A stretch of DNA of 12,247 nucleotides from contig JAFNGF010000135.1 of assembly GCA_017885385.1 (NCBI GenBank), positions 10,726 to 22,972 on the forward strand. The letters run 5' to 3'. The notes under the pieces were generated by a model that worked only from the letters and a program-made list of their open reading frames with translations, was not told the DNA's origin and did no database searches. This stretch comes from Planctomycetota bacterium (lineage in GTDB: Bacteria > Planctomycetota > Phycisphaerae > Sedimentisphaerales > Anaerobacaceae). This document shows positions 1 through 5,434 of the stretch, piece after piece. A program made the translations under genes and the position numbers. The number at the start of each line of letters is the position of its first letter. The first letter of the stretch is position 1.

Positions 1-1030
1 CCGAATCTTTGCCGTCGGCGTCACCGTCACCCTGATAGCCGCTGCCGTACGGCGGTTCGCACCAGCAATCGGGCTTTCCCAGAGTCAGCCAGTCGTTGTA
101 TGTCGAATACGTGCACGGGAAGGACCCCGGCTCAGTAAACAGCATAAATGACATATCGGTACTTACGCCGGTCTGGTCGTGCAATTCCTGCCATTTCCAG
201 ACGGCTGTCGCGCCGGTGGCATCCAGATACCCGGCGACGGCGGGGCCGGCATGCATTGGACCAGAAGCCAGTAAATCGTGCCTTCCTGCTATACAAAAGG
301 CTCATCCTCAATACAGAAGTTGTACTGGTAAGCATACTTGTGGTCGGCTGGAATATATTCTGGCTGCCTCGGCTGATACCAGCCCTCTGTGCTCTCATAT
401 ACCCTGCTCACAGTGTACTGGCCCGGGCCATAAGTACGGTTCCACAGGATACCTTGCGGTCTGCTGAATGGTTTGTCAGCATCCGCAGGGGCGTTAGACC
501 AGATCGATATGTAGAATGTCAAGCCGCCTGGCCCGTCCTTCGGCAGAATATCATTTTTGAAAGAACCCCACAGGTGGATATCCGTTATTGGTCCGGTCGC
601 TGTGCACAAAAAGTCGTCGCCAACGTTCAGCCCGAAGTAGTACACCACAACATCGATACCGGTCGAGCTCAGGTCAGGAAGTTGTGCCCAGTGCCGACCA
701 TTGCGGGGTCGACCAGCCATAGCTGATTATTATGCGACACGGAAGCGTCTGGTCCAGCGGCTCGACCGACAGATACAGGGCAATCACCGTTTTACGCCCG
801 GCATCAGATGCGCCGTTGTCAAACCACTGGCTGTGCCAGCCGCTGCCGTAGAAATACCATTGACCGCCGTTGTAACCGCTGCCCCCGACTTGATCGGGGC
901 TGAGAAGCTCGTTGCGAGCTCCAACTGCCACGACAAACTCATCTTCTTTTGCCTGGGCTGAAACGCCTGCCAGCGTAAACATTCCAAGTAGTATCAGCAC
1001 CCGAAATGACTTCAGTGTTAGCGTTCTCAT
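1..1030 (-). pseudogene. Broken secreted DUF7901-like protein gene, partial at window edge
   Basis: Three consecutive reading frames on the minus strand add up to one secreted protein. The first piece starts at the ATG at 1030, which has a GGGAG ribosome site 8 nt upstream. It encodes a clean signal peptide (MRTLTLKSFRVLILLGMFTL, cleavage near AQA-KEDEF), then a YNGGQWYFYGSGWHSQWF segment and WSTPQWSALG, and stops at 674-676. Homologous-looking sequence continues one frame over from about 690 (VGDDFLCTATGPITDIHLWG, IWSNAPADADKPFS) to an in-frame TAG at 289-291. It reads through as QEGTIYWLLVQCMPA, then shifts frame again near 255 into WKWQELHDQTGVSTDMSF and DCWCEPPYGSGYQGDGDADG, which runs off the window. 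From memory this order matches large planctomycete exported proteins with a DUF7901-type domain followed by a short Cys-rich/Asp-rich tail. Two frameshifts plus a stop indicate decay, or local assembly error. The other genes in the window are intact, which favours decay. Function is unknown. Confidence 0.72.
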
Positions 1031-1238
1031 GGCCAACACTCCCGCGAAACGTTTCTTGCGAATCAAAAATGCTGACTGTTTACCGTCTTTCTGCAGCGAG
1101 GGCCGCAGGTAAGCTTTCGACTACGTGTTCTGAGTGGGAGCTACGCTGGGGCGTATGTTTCTCCCGATAGCCAAAAGGTCCAGAGGACAAGGCACAGTTA
1201 TAACTCCTCATTGAGTCAGTAGATAGAGCTCAATATAG

Positions 1239-1265
1239 AGTATATCGCTCAGCGGACAAAGTCAA
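1239..1265 (-). promoter_or_regulatory. Possible sigma-70-like promoter for the broken secreted gene
   Basis: On the minus strand a TTGACT box (1265-1260) is followed after 15 nt by TATACT (1244-1239), overlapping the end of hisI and pointing at the secreted-protein gene. The spacer is shorter than the usual 17 nt, so this is weak. The rest of the gap (1031-1238) shows a GGGAG...CTCCC pairing around 1137-1165 but nothing I can name. Confidence 0.22.
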
Positions 1266-1266
1266 G

Positions 1267-1698
1267 CTAAAATTTATCGGACGTGTTTTCTTTATAGGCT
1301 TGTTTTGGGTCGTAGACCTTTTCTGCGATTAGTTCCAAATTCTTGCTGCTTCCTTTTCTAAGTGCCCGGTAAAAACAGGATTGATAGCCTACGTGACATT
1401 GGCCGGCGTCGACGTGTACCTTGAGCACGAGGCAGTCCTGATCGCAATCGACTAATATCTGTTCGACTTTCTGGACGTGGCCACTTTCCCGGCCTTTCTT
1501 CCAAAGTTGCTGTCGCGATCTGCTGTAGTATGTGGCGTAGCCGGTCTCAATGGTCAGATCCAGTGCCTGGCGATTCATATAAGCAACCATCAGGATTTGG
1601 CCGGTCTGCACATCCTGGGCTATAGCCGGCATCAGGCCGTTGTCATCAAATCTTGGAACGAACTCTAAACCTGCTTCGATGTTTTGCTTTGTAGCCAC
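1267..1698 (-). CDS. hisI: Phosphoribosyl-AMP cyclohydrolase (HisI)
   Basis: This is the third-step enzyme of histidine biosynthesis: it hydrolyses the adenine ring of phosphoribosyl-AMP to give ProFAR precursor in the cytoplasm. The 143-residue protein has the usual length of a stand-alone HisI, with no HisE domain fused. The core is recognisable: MVAYMNRQAL near residue 37, YYSRSRQQLWKKGRESGH at 57-74, the metal-binding DCDQD cluster (Asp84, Cys85, Asp86, Asp88), and AGQCHVGYQSCFYR with Cys101 and Cys108. The three cysteines are the expected zinc ligands and the aspartates the expected magnesium ligands. The start is a GTG at 1698 with AGGAG (1708-1712) 9 nt upstream. The gene stands alone, with no other his gene visible. 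It is divergent from the membrane gene to its right and upstream of the decayed secreted-protein gene on the same strand. Confidence 0.96.
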   Translation of the reverse strand: MATKQNIEAGLEFVPRFDDNGLMPAIAQDVQTGQILMVAYMNRQALDLTIETGYATYYSRSRQQLWKKGRESGHVQKVEQILVDCDQDCLVLKVHVDAGQCHVGYQSCFYRALRKGSSKNLELIAEKVYDPKQAYKENTSDKF

Positions 1699-1712
1699 CT
1701 GTTGGGTCTCCT

Positions 1713-1742
1713 AACCACGGATTTCACAGATTACACAGATTT
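1713..1742. repeat. Dispersed 'accacggatttcacagatt' element
   Basis: An AT-rich stretch immediately behind the hisI ribosome site reads accacggatttcacagatt followed by acacagattt. Its reverse complement (aatctgtgtaatctgtgaaa) matches the ends of the tandem repeat at 4332-4502 and the triple ATCCGTGT run near 5057-5085. The window therefore holds several copies of one family. Such 'CCGTGTAATCTGTGG' elements are common between genes in planctomycetes and other environmental genomes, as far as I recall. No coding role. Confidence 0.7.
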
Positions 1743-1856
1743 GCTCCTGAGCTCTTCTTCGACGGTATTATCTTGCCGGCAGCAGTTTTACCGGTTATTA
1801 TCTGCCAGAACAAGTTTTTTCAAGGGAATAGATATTGCCGAACGCCCCCGGGTCCA

Positions 1857-1891
1857 AAAATTCGAAATTCGAGATTCGAAATTCGAAGCAT
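1857..1891. repeat. TTCGAAATTCGA palindromic repeat array, copy 1
   Basis: The stretch is built from overlapping TTCGAAATTC / TTCGAGATTC units, close to palindromic, so it reads almost the same on both strands (translations FEIRNSKFE or EFRISNFEF). A second copy in the opposite orientation lies inside the membrane gene at 2447-2480. It is a dispersed repeat, not a CRISPR: there are no unique spacers. Confidence 0.75.
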
Positions 1892-1919
1892 GTCCCGAGT
1901 GAAGCCGAGGGATTCCCGC

Positions 1920-2004
1920 CCCCTGCTTCCGCAGGGGCAACCCCCGCTTTCGCGGGGGTGACGTCATTCCTGCGAAAGCAGGAATTGTCCCCGCGCAGGC
2001 GGGG
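1920..2004. repeat. Four consecutive tetraloop hairpins
   Basis: Four perfect inverted repeats, each closing a 4-nt loop, follow one another: CCCCTGC-ttcc-GCAGGGG (1920-1937), ACCCCCGC-tttc-GCGGGGGT (1940-1959), ATTCCTGC-gaaa-GCAGGAAT (1966-1985) and CCCCGC-gcag-GCGGGG (1989-2004). The third is the core of the well-known repeat translated as 'PAKAGI'. The block ends 1 nt before the first plausible GTG start of the membrane gene. The last hairpin contains GGGG of the likely ribosome site, so folding could limit translation. Confidence 0.8.
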
Positions 2005-2005
2005 A

Positions 2006-3016
2006 GTGGGGCTGGTCTTGCGGGCAGTCGTGGCTGTGGTTGCCATAGTCTGGGTATTTCGAGGCCAGGATTGGGGTCAGTTGGGGCGGGTTTTTGCCGG
2101 GCTGAATCTGTGGTATTTTGTCCTGAGCCTGGCAATATACGTTGCCGGCCAGGCGCTGATAGGGCTTCGCTGGTGGCTCTTGCTGCGCGGCCAGACGATC
2201 TCCATAGGGCTTTGGACGGCGGTCAAACTGCATTTTTTGGGACTGTTCTACAACAATCTTATGCCCAGCTCTATTGGCGGCGACCTGCTTCGCGCCTGGT
2301 ACGTTGCCAAGCACACAGACAAGAAGCTGCAGGCGGTACTGAGCGTCTTTGTGGATAGGGGTCTGGGATTCTCGGCAATGACGCTTATCGCAGTCTTTTG
2401 CTACTTGATTTTTCTGCGAGGTCAGCAGTTGCGGCCGGCGTCGCCGAATCTCGAATTTCGAATTTCAAATTTCGAATTTCCCGCCATTGGCGGGGTGTGG
2501 CTGCTTGTGGGCGCAATCGTTTTTCTGTCCCTGCTCCTGCTGACCAGGTCCGGTAGGGCACTGCTGGGCAAGGCCTGGCGGTACGTTTACATTAATGGGA
2601 CAACGCTGCTAAACAGATCGAAAGATGCGATCATCATTTACTGCCGTATGCCCTTGACGATTTTGGCGGTGCTGGGACTGACGATTTTCCTACAGATTCT
2701 GGTGATCACCGGTTTTTGGCTGATCGGATTGAACTTGAAAATTGCTGCCGGCGCCAGGTACTACTTTGTGTTTTTTCCGATAGTCTGGGTCTTTGGGGCG
2801 CTGCCTATCAGTATAGCGGGCATCGGTCTTCTGGAAGGGGGGATTAGAGAGCTGTTCACTCGCTTTGCCGGTGCCAGCGTGGAGCAGGCACTGGCGCTGG
2901 CACTTTGTCAGCGTTTCATTTGGGTGCTTGCTTCCCTGCCGGGCGCGGTCGTACATTTGACGGGCGCACATTTGCCCAGAGACTTTTTTATTGACTATAA
3001 GCAAGCCGGGGATTAA
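2006..3016 (+). CDS. Lysylphosphatidylglycerol synthase TM-domain (YbhN/UPF0104) family membrane protein
   Basis: A polytopic inner-membrane protein of the LPG_synthase_TM family, which includes flippase-like MprF halves and many uncharacterised glycolipid-related proteins. From the GTG at 2006 it has 336 residues, the usual family length. Family signatures seen are LRWWLLLRG (about 54-62), FYNNLMPSSIGGDLLRA (81-97), a VDRGLG loop (116-121) and a C-terminal ALPISIAGIGLLEGG motif followed by LPGAVVHL. The frame stays open upstream to a TTG at 1835, but those 57 residues are pure translated repeat, so I prefer 2006, or the TTG at 2018 with GGGGAG 2001-2006 as ribosome site. A second repeat is carried in frame (2447-2494, NLEFRISNFEF, residues 148-158) in a loop between membrane helices. 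The substrate is not known. The gene is divergent from hisI and followed by a hairpin cluster. Confidence 0.85.
   Translation: MGLVLRAVVAVVAIVWVFRGQDWGQLGRVFAGLNLWYFVLSLAIYVAGQALIGLRWWLLLRGQTISIGLWTAVKLHFLGLFYNNLMPSSIGGDLLRAWYVAKHTDKKLQAVLSVFVDRGLGFSAMTLIAVFCYLIFLRGQQLRPASPNLEFRISNFEFPAIGGVWLLVGAIVFLSLLLLTRSGRALLGKAWRYVYINGTTLLNRSKDAIIIYCRMPLTILAVLGLTIFLQILVITGFWLIGLNLKIAAGARYYFVFFPIVWVFGALPISIAGIGLLEGGIRELFTRFAGASVEQALALALCQRFIWVLASLPGAVVHLTGAHLPRDFFIDYKQAGD
2447..2494. repeat. TTCGAAATTCGA repeat copy 2 plus hairpin, inside a coding region
   Basis: Positions 2447-2480 repeat the array at 1857-1891 in inverse orientation (TCGAATTTCGAATTTC units). They are followed by the perfect hairpin CCCGCC-att-GGCGGG (2480-2494). 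Both lie within the YbhN-like gene without breaking its frame, adding roughly 11-16 residues between two hydrophobic segments. Confidence 0.75.
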
Positions 3017-3039
3017 CCTATTTGACTAGGCAGAAGAAA

Positions 3040-3114
3040 CCGGCGGTGAAAGCGCCGGCGAAATACGCCAAAGGCGTACGCTACGCGGTATTTAGCCCCG
3101 TGTTTTACACGGGG
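3040..3114. repeat. Three-hairpin intergenic cluster
   Basis: Between the YbhN-like gene and the DUF502 gene lie CCGGCG-gtgaaag-CGCCGG (3040-3058), an AAATAC...GTATTT pair (3061-3093) enclosing ACGCC-aaa-GGCGT and GCGTA-cgc-TACGC alternatives, and CCCCGTGT-ttt-ACACGGGG (3096-3114). None has a following T-run, so they look more like REP-type repeats than intrinsic terminators, though they could stop or stabilise transcripts. Confidence 0.6.
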
Positions 3115-3193
3115 TCCTGCTACAGTCGCAGGTAGGGCAACCAGAACCGGCCCGCCAATAGCGGGTCAACGGCGAAGGGTTGTTGTCGAGAAT

Positions 3194-3910
3194 ATGGGCG
3201 TTACCAGACGCTTAAAAAGCTATTTTTTGCGTGGATTGGCCGTACTATTACCGACCATTCTGACGATTTGGATATTTGGCTGGGCGTACACGTTCATCCA
3301 GGAAAACGTCACTGTTTACATAAATCGCGGCTTGGTATGGCTGCTCGTCCGCGCCCAGGGCGAAGGAGGGATTCCCGAGAGCAGGCTCACTGAGATTCTG
3401 GTGGAGGGAACTGCCGGGTCCATAATAGGGTTTTTCGTAGGACTGGTGGTGGTTTGTCTGGTCGGAGCGCTGTTGGCCAGTGTGGTAGGAAAAGCCGTCT
3501 GGCTAATGATCGAGAGTTTCATCATGAATGTGCCGGTGCTTAAGCGGATTTATCCTTACGTAAAGCAGGTAACGGATTTTGTGTTCACACCCCAAGAGCA
3601 GCAAAAGCTGTTTTCAAGAGTTGTTGCGGTGGAGTACCCACGAAAGGGCATGTGGTCCATAGGCTTTGTTACCGGGTCGCGGCGCATAAAAGTAGCGGAG
3701 AACGTTGAAAAAGAATTCCTTATTATTATGATACCTACTGCGCCGACGCCGGTTACCGGCTACGTAATAATGGTCGTCAAAGAGCAGACCGTTGCTCTGG
3801 ATATGACCGTAGAAGAGGCGTTTCGATTCATCGTCAGTGCTGGGGTCGTAGCGCCTGAAAGCCGCCGATGGTCGCCTTTGCAGGAGTCCTTCGCCGGCAG
3901 TATAGGGTAG
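3194..3910 (+). CDS. DUF502 family membrane protein
   Basis: A 238-residue membrane protein matching the DUF502 family, whose members are widespread in bacteria and plants but lack an assigned biochemical role. Two hydrophobic helices are evident: residues about 14-36 (GLAVLLPTILTIWIFGWAY) and 71-100 (after VEGTAGSIIGFFVG). They are followed by the family signature PVLKRIYPYVKQVTDFVF, then VAVEYPRKGMWSIGFVTGS, IPTAPTPVTGYVIMV and LDMTVEEAFRFIVSAG. The C-terminal half is expected to be soluble. The start is the ATG at 3194, and the ribosome site is weak. It is the first gene of the hpf-PTS cluster, 40 nt upstream of hpf. Co-transcription is likely but unproven, and a functional link to the PTS is not established. 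Confidence 0.9.
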   Translation: MGVTRRLKSYFLRGLAVLLPTILTIWIFGWAYTFIQENVTVYINRGLVWLLVRAQGEGGIPESRLTEILVEGTAGSIIGFFVGLVVVCLVGALLASVVGKAVWLMIESFIMNVPVLKRIYPYVKQVTDFVFTPQEQQKLFSRVVAVEYPRKGMWSIGFVTGSRRIKVAENVEKEFLIIMIPTAPTPVTGYVIMVVKEQTVALDMTVEEAFRFIVSAGVVAPESRRWSPLQESFAGSIG

Positions 3911-3950
3911 TGCAAGGGCAAGTTTTACGTCAAAGTAGTTAAGGAGAATT

Positions 3951-4274
3951 GTGTTGCTTTTTACAATCACTGGCAAGCATGTTCACATAACGGATGCTAT
4001 TAAAAAACACGCCGAAGAGAAAACTGCCAAACTACCCAGGTACTACAACAGTATTAACCAGGTTGAGGTGGTTATCGACGGCAGTAAAAAGGGTAGTGTC
4101 GAGGTGGAAATAATCGCCAGGGCCGAGCACGGCAAAGTTTTTGTCGTTATGCAAGCCGGCGCGGACCCTTATCGGTGCATTGACTTGGCTGTCCATAGGC
4201 TTCAAAACCAGGTTAAAAGAAAAAAGACCAGAGAACGAAACAAAAAACACGCGGACGGTACGGAATTGGGGTGA
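3951..4274 (+). CDS. hpf: Ribosome hibernation promoting factor, short form (HPF/YfiA family)
   Basis: A 107-residue S30AE-family protein that binds the 30S subunit near the decoding site and silences ribosomes in stationary phase or starvation. It has the classic opening ITGKHVHITDAIKKHAEEKTAKLPRYY and EVVIDGSKKGSVEVEII. The run VVMQAGADPYRCIDLAVHRLQNQV corresponds to the conserved helix that ends the fold, and a basic tail (KRKKTRERNKK) follows. There is no C-terminal dimerisation domain, so this is the short type. AAGGAG at 3941-3946 lies 4 nt before GTG 3951 and 7 nt before TTG 3954; either may be the start. Its position just before ptsN parallels the hpf-ptsN order known from proteobacterial rpoN loci. 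Confidence 0.94.
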   Translation: MLLFTITGKHVHITDAIKKHAEEKTAKLPRYYNSINQVEVVIDGSKKGSVEVEIIARAEHGKVFVVMQAGADPYRCIDLAVHRLQNQVKRKKTRERNKKHADGTELG

Positions 4275-4331
4275 GTTTTTTGCCGATTTTGTTCGTTGTC
4301 CGGTTGAGCCCTGAAAATAAATGAAGACAAC

Positions 4332-4502
4332 CACAGATTGCGCAGATTAAGAGAAACTAAGAAGTAAGAATTAAAAAGCCGGTAAAACCTGTGTAATCTA
4401 TGGAAGGAAATACATGAACAACGTCACAGATTGGGACGGATTAACGAAAACTAAGAAGTGAAAATTAAAAGGCCGGCGAAATCCGTGTAATCTGTGGAAG
4501 GA
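4332..4502. repeat. Imperfect tandem duplication of a 77-bp terminal-inverted-repeat element
   Basis: Unit 1 (4332-4408) and unit 2 (4425-4502) share a CACAGATT start, a central AACTAAGAAGT..A.AATTAAAA core, a GCCGG(T/C)(A/G)AAA block and a ...TGTAATCT(A/G)TGGAAGGA end. They are separated by 16 bp. Within each unit the ends are inverted: CCACAGATTGCGCAGATT pairs at 14 of 18 positions with the end of unit 1. The element fills the 243-nt hpf-ptsN gap. A GGAAGGA site followed by ATG 4414 gives a 15-codon frame ending at 4461 that is probably incidental. Confidence 0.8.
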
Positions 4503-4517
4503 TTTAGGGCGGATGCA

Positions 4518-4997
4518 ATGAAGTTTGCAGATTTTGTTTGTTTTGAGGCGATAATTCCTGAGCTTAAGACCACAGACCGTGATGGTGTGATTGCTGAGCT
4601 TGTCTGGGCGCTGGACAAAGCCAAGCGGCTGAAAAGAGGCAGCCGCGATGAGATTGTAAACGCGGTGATCAAAAGGGAGAACGAAGCGAGTACCGGAATG
4701 GGCAAAGGCGTCGCCTTGCCTCACGTCAAGCACTCGGCAGTTAAGGATGTCGTGGCTGCGGTCGGAAAAAGTAGTGTGGGCATTGATTTCTCTGCTCTCG
4801 ACAAACAGCCGGTTTACTCCGTAATACTCTTGGTCAGCCCTGTTGACAATCCCGACAGACATTTACAGGCGATGGAGAGCATCTTCCGGCAGCTGCAGCA
4901 GGAGAAATTTCGCAAGTTTCTAAGACAGGCTAGTACCGCTGCGCAGATAGAAGATTTGCTTAAGGAGGTGGATGAAAATCCATCGTTGTGGATTTAG
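4518..4997 (+). CDS. ptsN: PTS EIIA (type 2, PtsN-like) domain protein
   Basis: A single-domain EIIA of the mannitol/fructose/Ntr class, 159 residues, which accepts a phosphoryl group from HPr on a histidine. The active-site region reads STGMGKGVALPHVKH, with His69 in the conserved PH position. SVILLVSPVDNPDRHLQAMESIFRQL follows, as is usual in this class. The start chosen is ATG 4518 with GGGCGG 6 nt upstream. The frame is open to GTG 4494, but that lies inside the repeat. No transporter EIIB/EIIC is nearby and it sits beside hpf, so a regulatory PtsN-like role is more likely than sugar uptake. The gene ends 113 nt before ptsH, with a hairpin directly after its stop. Which target it regulates cannot be told from the sequence. 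Confidence 0.9.
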   Translation: MKFADFVCFEAIIPELKTTDRDGVIAELVWALDKAKRLKRGSRDEIVNAVIKRENEASTGMGKGVALPHVKHSAVKDVVAAVGKSSVGIDFSALDKQPVYSVILLVSPVDNPDRHLQAMESIFRQLQQEKFRKFLRQASTAAQIEDLLKEVDENPSLWI

Positions 4998-5003
4998 ACA
5001 CGG

Positions 5004-5085
5004 GCGGGCTTGGCAGCCCGCACACGGCTCGTTATCGCCTTTGATTTAAGAATAAAGCCGTGTAAATCCGTGTTAATCCGTGTCT
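5004..5085. repeat. Hairpins and ATCCGTGT repeats between ptsN and ptsH
   Basis: Six bases after the ptsN stop lies a perfect hairpin GCGGGCT-tggc-AGCCCGC (5004-5021). Next to it ACACGGCT (5022-5029) pairs perfectly with AGCCGTGT (5056-5063). The 3' arm begins a run of CCGTGTAA / ATCCGTGTTA / ATCCGTGT direct repeats (to about 5083) of the same family as 1713-1742 and 4332-4502. The first hairpin lacks a T-run, so it may attenuate or protect mRNA ends rather than terminate. Confidence 0.65.
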
Positions 5086-5110
5086 GATAACGCCGACCGG
5101 AGAAGGCGCC

Positions 5111-5422
5111 TTGGAGAAGATAGTTTGCGAAACGACGGTCCAGATAAGAAACGCGGACGGCCTTCATATGCGTCCCGCTATGCAATTTGTAGATATTGCG
5201 AATCAATTTGACTGCGATATCACCGTCAGCAATGATGAGAATAACGTTGATGGCAAGAGCATCATGCAGATCAGCATGCTCGCTGCAGCTTGTGGGACCA
5301 GACTGAAAATCAAGGCTCAAGGTCGAGATGCCGAAAAAGCCGTCAAGGTTTTGAAAGAGCTTGTCGAAGAGAAGCATTTTGATGAGCCAACGCCGAGCGA
5401 GCAAAAAAACGCTCGAATTTGA
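5111..5422 (+). CDS. ptsH: Phosphocarrier protein HPr
   Basis: A 103-residue HPr that passes phosphate from enzyme I to EIIA proteins. The active-site stretch is NADGLHMRPAMQF with His19. The regulatory-serine region is NNVDGKSIMQISMLAA with Ser50, and the 31-residue His-Ser distance equals that of canonical His15/Ser46. The usual GLHARPA is GLHMRPA here. The start is a TTG at 5111 preceded by GGAGAAGG (5099-5106), giving a four-residue N-terminal extension relative to E. coli numbering. A charged tail (EEKHFDEPTPSEQKNARI) extends past the normal HPr end. The gene is 12 nt upstream of ptsI, so the two are almost certainly one operon. A serine kinase (HprK) is not in the window, so regulation at Ser50 is only a possibility. 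Confidence 0.95.
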   Translation: MEKIVCETTVQIRNADGLHMRPAMQFVDIANQFDCDITVSNDENNVDGKSIMQISMLAAACGTRLKIKAQGRDAEKAVKVLKELVEEKHFDEPTPSEQKNARI

Positions 5423-5434
5423 AAAAAGTATGCG

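Noticed and set aside
96..726. Open plus-strand frames of 123 and 192 codons
   Set aside because: They lie opposite the decayed secreted-protein gene, whose translation has a signal peptide and family motifs. The plus frames show no recognisable domain or ribosome site.
1857..2004. Possible CRISPR-like array
   Set aside because: The repeats are very short, overlapping or self-complementary, and there are no regular unique spacers or cas genes.
1835..2005. N-terminal 57-codon extension of the YbhN-like gene from TTG 1835
   Set aside because: It consists wholly of translated dispersed repeats and exceeds the normal family length. A start at 2006 or 2018 gives a typical protein.
3096..3114. 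CCCCGTGT-ttt-ACACGGGG as an intrinsic terminator
   Set aside because: No T-run follows on either strand, so I list it as a repeat hairpin only.
4414..4461. 15-codon open frame with a good ribosome site inside the tandem repeat
   Set aside because: It is composed mostly of repeat unit 2; the GGAAGGA is part of the repeat end. No independent sign of coding.
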